A stretch of DNA of 64,000 nucleotides from JAQBQB01 sp963846925 (GTDB taxonomy: Bacteria; Gemmatimonadota; Gemmatimonadetes; Gemmatimonadales; Gemmatimonadaceae), in contig CAWJXW010000014.1 in NCBI GenBank assembly GCA_963846925.1, positions 558,001 through 622,000 on the forward strand, read 5' to 3'. Under the pieces are notes generated by a model. It did not search any database, was not told the origin of the DNA, and saw nothing but the letters and a program-made list of their open reading frames with translations. A program made the translations under genes and the position numbers. Shown in pieces: positions 10,104 through 18,421 of this stretch; position 1 is the stretch's first letter, and each line of letters begins with the position of its first letter.

Positions 10104-10717
10104 CCGGCATGCCTACCATCCCCAACGCGGCAACGCTCTTTCGATCGGCGACGACGTCGCTCGCCGATTCGCTCGCGAGCGCAGTCGTCCAGGTGCGAAA
10201 TCAACACACCGGGAGCGGAGGCGCCGGACTGATCTGGAGTGGATCGGGGCTTGTCGTCACCAACGCTCACTGCGTTCCGCGCGGAGCAGCCGTCGAGGTG
10301 GGTGGCGCGGGACGCTGGCGCGATGCGAGGGTGGTCGGATACCATCCGCCGCATGACCTCGCGCTGCTCGAGACAAGGTGGGCCGGTGGACGGGTGGACG
10401 GCTGGACCGGTATTCGCGACGCGGAGTCGCTACGCGCCGGCGAACTGCTGTTCGCGCTCGGACATCCGCTCGGCGTGCGCGACTCGTTGGCTATGGGCGT
10501 GCTGCACGAGGTCGCGCGCGATCGTCGAACCGGGCAGCCGCGATGGATCGTGGCGGACGTCCGACTCGCGCCCGGCAACTCGGGCGGGCCGCTGGTCGAC
10601 GCCGACGGGAGACTCGTTGGCATCAACAGCATGGTGGTCAACGGACTCGGCGTCGCGGTGCCGGCGGAGCTGGTGCAACAATTCGTCGATCGCGTGCTGG
10701 CCAAGCGCGCCGCGTAG
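10100..10717 (+). CDS. trypsin-like serine protease without PDZ domain
   Basis: S1C-type protease domain only, 205 aa. Triad residues: His in VVTNAHCVP, Asp in YHPPHDLALLE, Ser in APGNSGGPLVD, all canonical. It lacks both PDZ domain and signal peptide. It overlaps the preceding HtrA gene by four bases and is followed 12 bases later by a LuxR-type regulator, so all three are probably co-transcribed. Between the Asp and Ser blocks a peptide GGRVDGWTG is encoded by a copy of the 8-bp R2 repeat (10377-10410), in frame here. The two proteases may form a mixed oligomer; that is inference. Confidence 0.85.
   Translation: MTGMPTIPNAATLFRSATTSLADSLASAVVQVRNQHTGSGGAGLIWSGSGLVVTNAHCVPRGAAVEVGGAGRWRDARVVGYHPPHDLALLETRWAGGRVDGWTGIRDAESLRAGELLFALGHPLGVRDSLAMGVLHEVARDRRTGQPRWIVADVRLAPGNSGGPLVDADGRLVGINSMVVNGLGVAVPAELVQQFVDRVLAKRAA
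10377..10410 (+). repeat. R2-type GGTGGAC repeat inside protease gene
   Basis: Four degenerate units (GGGCCGGTGGAC, GGGTGGAC, GGCTGGACC) lie in frame in the coding sequence and produce RVDGWTG. The same unit recurs at 14190, 33599 and 33880. Confidence 0.55.
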
Positions 10718-10729
10718 CCACGAGGCGGC

Positions 10730-11137
10730 GTGACGCGCATCGCGATTGTTGCCGCATCGGAGGAGTTGCGCGCGCGCCTGGCGGCGGCGCTGGCGGCTGA
10801 TCCGACATTCGAAGTCGTCGCCGTCGGCGCGGCGTCCAGCGAAGTCGCGCCGTCGGCCGACGTTGTGCTCGTGGCGCGCGACGTGGAGGATTCGTCGCCG
10901 AGTGCTCACAATGACGCGAGCGTGGCGGGGCAGGGCGGAGCGTCGCTCACGAATCGGGAGCGCGAGATCTTGGCCTTGCTCGCGGACGGGCTAGGCAACA
11001 AGCAGATCGCGGCGCGACTCGGCATCTCGACGAACACGGTGAAGACGCATCTCGAGCTGTTGTTCGAGAAGATCGGTGTCTCGTCGCGTGCCGAGGCCGT
11101 GGCGACCGGGGTACGGCGAGGGCTGTTGCTCCTCTAG
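10730..11137 (+). CDS. LuxR-type HTH regulator with short N-terminal receiver-like region
   Basis: 135 aa. The C-terminal half is a clear LuxR DNA-binding domain (LTNREREILALLADGLGNKQ, then ISTNTVKTHL). The N-terminal 60 residues start like a receiver (RIAIVAASEELRARLAAAL) but are too short and lack the phospho-acceptor Asp and the conserved Lys, so phosphorylation control is unlikely. GTG start. Third gene of the operon with the two proteases; the pairing suggests that it regulates them or that its activity depends on proteolysis. It converges with the next gene with 37 bases between stops. Confidence 0.85.
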   Translation: MTRIAIVAASEELRARLAAALAADPTFEVVAVGAASSEVAPSADVVLVARDVEDSSPSAHNDASVAGQGGASLTNREREILALLADGLGNKQIAARLGISTNTVKTHLELLFEKIGVSSRAEAVATGVRRGLLLL

Positions 11138-11174
11138 GTCGTCGCGGCCTCGCCCGTCGCGCTGATGGTCGGGT

Positions 11175-12095
11175 TTACGGCGCCAGCACCGCCAGCGTCA
11201 GCTTCCCGCCTCCTGTGTAGAACACGTACACCTTGTGCGTCTTCTCGTCCACGGCACAGGTGCGCGCCATACCGCCGGTCGGAACCTTCTGAACGACGGG
11301 GAAGGAGCTCGGTGAATCCTCGTGGACGATCGTCATCGAGCTGTCGGCGCGGTTGGGATTGAACGCGAGCTTGGTCCCCGGATCGTAGCAGTTCTGATCC
11401 GCTCGGCTCGGCACGCGAATGCGGGAGACGACGCTGCCGTCGTCGGCATTCACGACGACCATCTCGGTGTCGCACGCCATGAAGAGGCGGCGGCTCGGCA
11501 GGTCCATCGAGAGTCCCTGCGCTCTGCCGCACTTGGGAACCGTGTACGTCGCCTCGATCTTGAGCGTCTTGGTGTCGACGCGCTCGATCGCACCCTTGTC
11601 CTCGATGTTGGCGAACAGTTTGCCCTTGCCGTCGGCGACGCCGGATTCGAGTCCGTCGCCGATCGTGCTCTTGGTGATCAGCTGGCCCGTCGTCATGTCG
11701 ACGACCCACGCGTCCTTGTCGACCCAGATGAACGCGCGCTTCGTGACCGGGTCGTAGCGGCTGCCGTCGCCTTTCGCATCCACGTGTCCGGTGACGCCGA
11801 GCGTGTGGAGGTCGAACACCGTTCCGTTGCGAACGAGTCCCCGATTCTGGTCCGCGGCGATCGCGTAGCCGCCGCCGCCACCCTCGACCGTTCCGATCAC
11901 CGTGTCGCGGTCGACGTCGATCACTTTGTCGCCGAGCCCGTACAGTCGTCGACCGATGGGGTCGACGATGATGTAATCGGCGCGGACGTTGCCGAGGTCG
12001 AGCCGTTTGATGACGTGGTAATTCGGGGCTTGGGCCGAAAGGCTCGACGCGATGAGCGTGGCGAACGCGATCGCGGATGCACGCGCGCTGGACAT
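11175..12095 (-). CDS. secreted YncE-like beta-propeller protein
   Basis: 306 aa with a signal peptide (AIAFATLIASSLSA). The rest is a run of propeller strands with repeated patterns such as GRRLYGLGDKVIDVD, KRAFIWVDKDAWVVD, GKLFANIEDKGAIERVD and TYTVPKCG, typical of YncE/PQQ-like or cytochrome D1-like propellers used as binding scaffolds. No haem-binding or catalytic motif is seen. It is divergent from the phosphoesterase gene. Its ligand and role are unknown. Confidence 0.75.
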   Translation of the reverse strand: MSSARASAIAFATLIASSLSAQAPNYHVIKRLDLGNVRADYIIVDPIGRRLYGLGDKVIDVDRDTVIGTVEGGGGGYAIAADQNRGLVRNGTVFDLHTLGVTGHVDAKGDGSRYDPVTKRAFIWVDKDAWVVDMTTGQLITKSTIGDGLESGVADGKGKLFANIEDKGAIERVDTKTLKIEATYTVPKCGRAQGLSMDLPSRRLFMACDTEMVVVNADDGSVVSRIRVPSRADQNCYDPGTKLAFNPNRADSSMTIVHEDSPSSFPVVQKVPTGGMARTCAVDEKTHKVYVFYTGGGKLTLAVLAP

Positions 12096-12235
12096 GGGTG
12101 CTCCGAAGAAGGTTCTGTGCTTAGGCTAGGCGGATGAAGCTGTCAGGGCGATGACATCATGTCACGCCGTCGACTCGGTTCGGTTCCGCTCGTCATCTAC
12201 ATTGGTGGAATGATTCAGAGAGAGACAGGCGCGTC

Positions 12236-13075
12236 ATGACCGACCGGACTCTACGGCTCTCGCGCCGACAATGGCTCGCTGCGACGGGGTGCGGAGCCGT
12301 GGCAGCCATCGGTTCGGACGGGTGGCTCATCGAGCCCAACCGCATCATCGTGACCTCGCACTCGCTGGCGGAGAGCAAAGGCGGATCGACGACGCGGATC
12401 GTCCAGCTCACCGACCTCCACCTCCACGACGTGGGGCACCATGTCAGGGCGGTCGCCGCGCAAACCAACGGACTGCGCCCGGACCTGATCGCACTCACCG
12501 GCGATTCGGTGGACAGAAACGACGCGCTCCCGTTGCTCGCCGAATTCCTCGAGTTGCTCCCGTCGGAGACGCCGAAGGTCGCGACTCTGGGTAACTGGGA
12601 ACACTGGGCCGGCGTCGACACATCGGAGCTTCGCTCGCTCTACGATCGATATCACTGCCGGTTGCTCGTGAACGAATCGGCGAGCTTCACTCTCCGCGGA
12701 CGGTCGTTCTCTTTCACGGGACTCGACGATCTCGTCGGCGGTACGCCCAACCTCGCGGCTGCAACTCGCGGCGGTTCGTCCGGTGACGCGACGCGCATCC
12801 TCATCCAGCACTGTCCCGCGTTTCGCGACGCGCCGGCCTTGCGAGAACCAGGTGCGATAACGCCGTTTCGACTGATGCTGTCAGGGCACACGCACGGAGG
12901 CCAAGTCGCGCCGTTCGGCCGCGCGCTGTACAGGCCGCAGGGCAGTGGACGTTACGTGAGCGGCTGGTACCGTGACGCCGATCGTGTGCCGATGTACGTG
13001 TCCAGGGGAATCGGGACGTCGGTCGTGCCGATCCGGCTGGGCGCCGTTCCGGAAATTGCGGCGTTCGATCTGTAA
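12236..13075 (+). CDS. Tat-exported metallophosphoesterase, YkuE-like
   Basis: Calcineurin-type phosphoesterase of 279 aa. Metal-binding blocks are in order: TDLHLHDVG (DxH), LTGDSVDRN (GDxxD), LGNWEHW (GNxxH variant) and SGHTHGGQVAPFG. The N terminus carries SRRQWLAATG, a twin-arginine-like signal, so the enzyme is probably exported. The YkuE group acts on phosphate esters at the membrane surface, including lipid-A or cell-envelope precursors in some bacteria; the substrate here is not known. It converges with the sortilin-like gene about 50 bases downstream. Confidence 0.8.
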   Translation: MTDRTLRLSRRQWLAATGCGAVAAIGSDGWLIEPNRIIVTSHSLAESKGGSTTRIVQLTDLHLHDVGHHVRAVAAQTNGLRPDLIALTGDSVDRNDALPLLAEFLELLPSETPKVATLGNWEHWAGVDTSELRSLYDRYHCRLLVNESASFTLRGRSFSFTGLDDLVGGTPNLAAATRGGSSGDATRILIQHCPAFRDAPALREPGAITPFRLMLSGHTHGGQVAPFGRALYRPQGSGRYVSGWYRDADRVPMYVSRGIGTSVVPIRLGAVPEIAAFDL

Positions 13076-13125
13076 AGACTCAGCTTGCGGCTAACGGCCG
13101 ATCGGCCCCCGTCAGCCGCCGCTGT

Positions 13126-16100
13126 TCAGAATGGCGCCTTCGGTATCCGCCCACTCGTCCACGGCACCCCCGCCCGCTCCGCGGCATCCTCCACGCCTTT
13201 GAGCTCGACGTCGACGAGCTGACGTCACCCGCGCCAACACCGCGCCGAACTCGCGGCGCACAAGCTCGATCTGCGCCGTCTGCGACGGATTCAGCGCCGA
13301 CAACGAGCTCCCCCACGAATTCCCGATCGCCGTCTGAAGCCGCCCGTCGAGCGACGGCGTCGTCGCCTCCTGCCGCCGCGCGAGCGTCGGATCTCCCGTG
13401 AGCGCTTCGCGCGCATCGACGCAGCCGCTGCTCGACCACTCGCACTCTGCGCGCGAGCGAAGTGTCCGCCGACGGCGTCTCGTCGATCGCGCGCTTCAAG
13501 AAGCCGACCCGGCGCAACGTCTCGTTCACCAACGCCGATGTCCCGAGCACCGACGCGCTCGAGCTCCGCGACCTTCCGCTGCTCCGCGATCGTCGCCATC
13601 ACGCGACCGGGCACGCTGTCGACGTCGACGACTTGAAAGCGCTGCGGAGCGCCGAGCGCCGTGAACACGCCGTCGACTCGCTTCGAGCAGCGCGACCTGA
13701 TACGTGCCCGGCGGCACGAAAGGCGCGAGCGGCGGCGAGGTGAACGGAAAGTCGGGATCCGGCTTGTACGGCGGCCCGTTCACAGGATCCGTCGGCTGAA
13801 GCCGAAGATCCCACGCGACTCGATTGATCCCCGCGCTCGCCGGCGCCGTGAAGCGACGCACGACCTGCCCACTCGCGTCGCTCACCGTCACGATCACCGC
13901 GGGATCCTCGGCGCGATCCTCGGCCTTGAGCGAATCCCACGGTGGATAGAACACGTCCGCGTTCTTCTTCGCGAGCTGCCGACTCGGCTTTTTGGCGCTT
14001 GTCCTTGCGTGATTCGAGCGCGTCCTTGAGGTAGTACGTGAAGATCGCGCCGTAACGGCGGGTTGCTCGCCATGTAGTGGCTCGCGCCCTGGAACGACTT
14101 GCCCGGAAGTCCGAGCGGACTCGACTCGACGTAGAGCGGCGCGGCTCGCACGGGGAAGAGAACGTCGCCTCCTCGCTGTGATCCCGTCGCACCGGTCAAC
14201 CGGTCCGACCCGTCCACCCGCTGGCATCGGTCCGCCGGCCTGCACGATCGTCTGCTCGTTGAGCACGCGCAGCGGCGAGTAGTCGTCGAGCACGTAGAAG
14301 CCGCGCCCGAACGTCGCGAGCACGAGGTCGTTCTCGCGCCGCTGAATCGCGATGTCGCGCACCTGAATCGTCGGCAACCCGCCCTTGAGCTGCGTCCACT
14401 TCTTGCCGCCGTCGTTCGTGAAGAAAAGGCCGAACTCCGTGCCGACGAACAGCAGATTCCGATCGACGTGATCCTCGGCCAACGACCACACGTCGCCGCG
14501 CGCGGGCAGATCACTCGAGATGTTCGTCCACGTGCGGCCGAGGTCAGTGCTCTTCACGACGTACGGCTTGAAGTCGCCCGACCAATGGTTGTTGAGCGTC
14601 ACGTACAGCGTGTTCACGTCGTGATTCGACGGCACGACGCGCGAGACGAACGTCGTGTCGGGGACGCCGGGGAAATGGTCGATCGCGCCGCCAATGCGCG
14701 CCGCCGTCCTCGCTGATCTGCACTCGCCCGTCGTCCGTGCCGACGAACAGCAAGCCCTCTTTGATCGGCGACTCGGCGATCGTGAAGATCGTCCCGAACA
14801 GAGTCGTCGACACGTTCTTCGCGACGGCGTCGACGCCCCACACGCGATCCATCAGCTTGAGCTTGTTGCGGTCGATCTGACGCGAGAGATCCGGGCTCAC
14901 CGCGCGCCAACTGTCGCCGCGGTCGTCGCTTCGAAAGAGGCGGTTCGCCGCGAAGTAGATGCGGTTGTGGTTGTGCGGGCTCACGAAGAGCGGCGAGTCC
15001 CAGTTCCAGCGGAGGGCTTCGCCGAGTGAGTCGAAGGGCTGAATGGCGACGAATTCGCCCGTTCGAAGGTTGAACCGGCTCAGCACACCGAACTGCGACT
15101 CGGCGTAGACCGTGTTCGGGTCGACGGGATCGACGACGCTGCCGAAGCCGTCGCCGCCGGACGTGATGAACCAGTCGGCGTTGCGTGATGCCGTTGTTGG
15201 TGCGCGTGCGGCTCGGTCCGCCGACGGAGAAGTTGTCCTGCGCGCCGCCGTACACTCTATAGAAGGGCCGCGAGTTGTCCGTCGCTACGCGATAGTACTG
15301 CGTGACGGGAAGATTCGCCGAAAAGCGCCAGGTCGCGCCGCGGTCGAAGGTCTCGTACACGCCGCCGTCGCAGCCGACGATCAGGTGGTCGGTGTCGTCC
15401 GGGTCGATCACGACGACGTGGTTGTCGACGTGCTTCACATTGCTCGCCCACGCGGTGAAAGGTCTTGCCGCCGTCGTCGGTGACCTGGAGGTTGACGTCG
15501 GCGGCGTAGACGCGGTCGACGTTCTTCGGGTCGGCAAAGATGCGGTTGTAGTAGTTGCCGCCCATCTGCGTGCCGCCCATCCGCTCCCAGCTCGCGCCGC
15601 CGTCCCGCGAGCGGAAGAAGCCGCCCTTGTCGTTCGCCGCCTCGGCCATCGCGTAGACGACGCTCGGATTGGCCGGCGACATCGAGAGCCCGATGCGGCC
15701 GAGGTCTTCGGATGGGAAATCCCGACTGCGATTTCGTCCACGTCTTTCCGGCGTCGGTCGAGCGGTAGACGCCGGACCCCGGGCCGCCGGCGATGAAGCC
15801 GAACGTGCGTCGCTTGCGCTGCCACGTCGTGGCGACGAGCACGTCGGGATTGCGCGGGTCGAGCTGAACGTCGTTGGCGCCGGTCCAGTCGTCGACGCTC
15901 GAGAATCTTCGTCCACGTCTTGCCGCCGTCGGTCGTCTTGTAGACGCCGCGGTCGCCGCCCTTGCGCCAGAGCGGACCCTGCGCGGCGACGTACACGACG
16001 TCGGAGTTGCGCGGATCGATGACGATGCGGCCGATGTGCTCGGATTCCTTGAGCCCCGTGTTCGTCCAACTCTTGCCGCCGTCGATCGACTTGTAGACGC

Positions 16101-16462
16101 CGTCGCCGTACGCGACGACGCGCTGCGCGTTGTTCTCGCCGGTGCCGACCCAGACGACGTTCGGGTTCTGGCGGTCGATCGTCACGACGCCGATCGAGAA
16201 CGACCCCTCGCCGTCGAAGATCGGGCGTGAACGAGATGCCGTTGTTGGTCGTCTTCCAGACGCCGCCGGCGGCGGTGCCGACATACCAGATGGATTTGTC
16301 GGTCGGATGGACGGCGATGTCGGCGATGCGGCCGCTGGTCAGAGCGGGGCCGATCGACCTCAGCTTGAGGCCGGAGACGACGGATGAAAGCTTGACCGAG
16401 TCGGTCGGCGTCTGCGCCGCCGAGACGGTGGTGGCGAGGGCGAGGAGGGCGAGTGTGCGCAT
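13126..16462 (-). CDS. VPS10/sortilin-like BNR-repeat secreted protein 1 (many frameshifts)
   Basis: About 1100 aa when the frames are joined. A signal peptide (TLALLALATTVSAA) leads into two propellers with many Asp-boxes (SxDxGxxW), for example SIDGGKSW, TTDGGKTW and STDAGKTW, as in VPS10/sortilin-like glycosidase-type proteins. A C-terminal region with PPGTYQVALLE and a helical tail follows, ending at IPKAPF and TGA 13128-13126. The reading frame changes at least eight times (for example near 16210, 15890, 15710, 15450, 15180, 14690, 14180-14000 and 13690), yet every segment keeps its Asp-boxes. Near 14190 a GGACGGGT repeat of the R2 type interrupts it. Paralogue of the gene at 18422-21881. 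Ligand unknown. Confidence 0.75.
14190..14221 (+). repeat. R2-type repeat inside sortilin-like gene
   Basis: Reads ACCGGTCAACCGGTCCGA then CCCGTCCACCC on the plus strand: four degenerate copies of the 8-bp GGTCCACC unit in the coding sequence. A frame change occurs next to it. Confidence 0.5.
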
Positions 16463-16634
16463 GCCCTAAGCTACCGTCCGCCCAGGATAGAGCGAGAGGT
16501 TCGCACGATGACATTCTTGATGCCGATACTTATGATATAGCTGCGACAGTCGGCCACGTTTGACGCCCTTCCTGCCCAGCGCCCCAAGAGCCGACGTCGT
16601 TTCCCTCCCGGATCACCCCTCTCTCCCCGCTATG

Positions 16635-16925
16635 ATGAACGGCCATCCCTCGCTCGATCCCGCTCGGATCCGTTCGGTGCGCGCTCGGCTCGCGCGTCTC
16701 GTCGATCGCTACGAGACTAGTGTCGTCTTCCTGGTCGTGGCTTGGACGACGGCGTTCCTCGTGCGGTCGCGCTTGGCGCAGGCCGAGCGATTGAGCGAGC
16801 TCGCGAACGAGGCGTTGTTGTCGCTCCTGCTCGTCGTGCCGATCATGCTCATCGCGTGGGGGGCACTCGTGGTCGCCGATCGACGGTTCAAGCTCGGACT
16901 ATTCTGGTCGGGCGATGGTCGCTGA
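16635..16925 (+). CDS. small membrane protein of unknown function
   Basis: 97 aa from the chosen Met (MNGHPSLDPARIRS); an upstream ATG near 16560 would add a Pro-rich leader. A basic N-terminal helix is followed by two membrane helices (SVVFLVVAWTTAFLV and LLSLLLVVPIMLIAWGALVV) and a short basic end. No family recognised. It is divergent from the sortilin-like gene and converges with the NlpC/P60 gene three bases away. Confidence 0.55.
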   Translation: MNGHPSLDPARIRSVRARLARLVDRYETSVVFLVVAWTTAFLVRSRLAQAERLSELANEALLSLLLVVPIMLIAWGALVVADRRFKLGLFWSGDGR

Positions 16926-16928
16926 GTT

Positions 16929-17672
16929 CTAAAGCACCCTTCTCGCCGCGACGAAGTACAACACGAACCAGTCGCCGCCGGCATTGAGATCGGTGTATGC
17001 GACGCCGCCGCCCGAGCTCGAGGAGTGAATGATCCGGCCGTCGCCGGCGTAGATCGCGACGTGCGAGATCGCATGGCCCGGCTCGGCGAACATCATGAGA
17101 TCGCCCGGACGCAGTGCGCCGAAGTCCACAGCGACGCCTTGCCCGGCGTGCGCCTGGTCGCGCGCCGTGCGGGGCAGGGTGACGTGGTACTTCGCGAATA
17201 CGTATTTCGTGAACCCAGAGCAGTCGAACCCTTCACTCGGCGTATTGCCGCCCCAGACGTACTTCGTGCCGACGTAGGCGTCCGCCGTGCGAAGCACGCG
17301 CGCGGCCTCGGCGGATGGAGCAGGGGACTCCGGGATGCGTCGGCGCCCGCGGGGAGACGAACCGCCGTCCGTCGTGGGGATGGACGACGGGATACTCGCG
17401 ATCACCGTCGCCAGGATGGATTCGGGCGAGATGCCGAGGGTCGCCTGGGTGCAGGCGGAGAGGGGAAGGACGAGAAGCGACGGCGATCGCGCCAAGCCGA
17501 CTGCGCGCGGGCGGGAACATGCCGGGAGCGAGGGCAGCTTTGGCGCCAAACTGGCTCGGACCGACAATCGGTTGCCGCGCAACGCCTTAAGGAAATTGAG
17601 CGGGCGCGCCGAGAGCGAAGAGCGTCCGCTCGCGGCGACAGCCGTTCGCCGCGGTGAGACAGCCTCATGCAA
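16929..17672 (-). CDS. secreted NlpC/P60 peptidoglycan endopeptidase
   Basis: Cell-wall hydrolase, 247 aa in the longest frame. The C-terminal NlpC/P60 domain (about residues 125-247) has the catalytic Cys in GFDCSGFTKYVF, the His in HAISHVAIYAG and the third polar residue in RIIHSSSSG. It is expected to cut D-glutamyl-meso-diaminopimelate or similar links in peptide stems. The N-terminal half is Arg/Ser/Pro-rich with a possible lipobox-like LVLPLSAC, so the real start may be well inside the frame and the protein a lipoprotein. A low-complexity linker precedes the catalytic domain. Confidence 0.8.
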   Translation of the reverse strand: MHEAVSPRRTAVAASGRSSLSARPLNFLKALRGNRLSVRASLAPKLPSLPACSRPRAVGLARSPSLLVLPLSACTQATLGISPESILATVIASIPSSIPTTDGGSSPRGRRRIPESPAPSAEAARVLRTADAYVGTKYVWGGNTPSEGFDCSGFTKYVFAKYHVTLPRTARDQAHAGQGVAVDFGALRPGDLMMFAEPGHAISHVAIYAGDGRIIHSSSSGGGVAYTDLNAGGDWFVLYFVAARRVL

Positions 17673-17731
17673 TGGGCCGTCGGCCCGCGGACGCCGCTCG
17701 CCGAGCGAATGGCGTGCGGGGGCTGATCAGT

Positions 17732-18190
17732 TCACTTGGCCGCTCGAATCGACCAGCCCCCTGACTGCCCACCGATAGTCCACGTGCCGCTGACGATCGT
17801 CTGCGCCGCCTTCTCGAACATGTCGACGAACCGCGCGTTCGCCTTGAGATCGACGCTCGAGGTCCACGTGCCGGAGTATTCTCCCGAACGGCCTGTGACG
17901 TTCGCCCGCCACGCGCCGGTCCACCGGTCGGCCGACTTTACCGCCGACCATCCGCCGAAGGCGACCGTCTTGGCCTGAGCGTCGGCTAGAGTCCACGTTC
18001 CTATGACGGTGCCGTGCGCCGTGTCGGAGACGGCGGTCCAGGTTCCCATGAGCGTGAGGCTACCGCTGGCGGCGCTCCACGTGCCCGACCGTGCGCCGCG
18101 CACCGTGGCGGCTGAGTCCAGACGCACGACTGCTTGCGCGCCGGAGCGGCCCGCGATCGCGAAGAGTAAGGCGCACAGCAGAACCGCGGT
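17732..18190 (-). CDS. secreted protein with repeated GTW motifs
   Basis: A secreted protein of about 150 aa. A signal peptide (TAVLLCALLFAIAGRSGAQA) is followed by at least five GTW-centred strands: RSGTWSA, LMGTWTA, VIGTWTL, YSGTWTS and VSGTWTI. This suggests a small all-beta fold of regularly spaced hairpins. The family is not recognised. No ATG or GTG lies just before the signal peptide: the frame stays open upstream through the R3 repeat (to 18385), which encodes only low-complexity Arg/Pro/Thr. The native start region therefore seems to have been overrun by R3, or translation begins inside it. Confidence 0.5.
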   Translation of the reverse strand, partial: TAVLLCALLFAIAGRSGAQAVVRLDSAATVRGARSGTWSAASGSLTLMGTWTAVSDTAHGTVIGTWTLADAQAKTVAFGGWSAVKSADRWTGAWRANVTGRSGEYSGTWTSSVDLKANARFVDMFEKAAQTIVSGTWTIGGQSGGWSIRAAK

Positions 18191-18203
18191 GCGGAATATC
18201 TGG

Positions 18204-18420
18204 AACGTGTGCGGGGGCGGTGTGCGGAGAACTGGGACGTGTGCGGCGACGGTGTGCGGAGAACTGGGACGTGTGCGGAGACGGAGTACGGGGAACGCCC
18301 GCGCTCCTCTCATTTCCCCGCACTCCGCCTCCTTACTCGTTCCAGGTCTCCGCACTCCGCCTCCGCACTCGTTCCCCCTCGGCACTCGTTCCAGGTCCCC
18401 GCACAGCGCCTCCGCACCCC
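18204..18420 (+). repeat. tandem repeat R3, head-to-head array
   Basis: Direct units of 31-32 bp (core TGTGCGGAGAACTGGGACGT) are followed by inverted units (core CTCGTTCCAGGTCTCCGCAC). It fills the gap between the GTW protein and the second sortilin-like gene. Related arrays lie at 45111 and 49400. Confidence 0.7.
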
Positions 18421-18421
18421 T

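Noticed and set aside
13126..16462. Programmed ribosomal frameshifting
   Set aside because: Breaks occur at many unrelated sequences without recurring slippery heptamers or following structures.
18204..18420. CRISPR array from regularly spaced 31-33 bp repeats
   Set aside because: Units are contiguous and similar along their whole length, with no unique spacers and no cas genes; half of the array is inverted.
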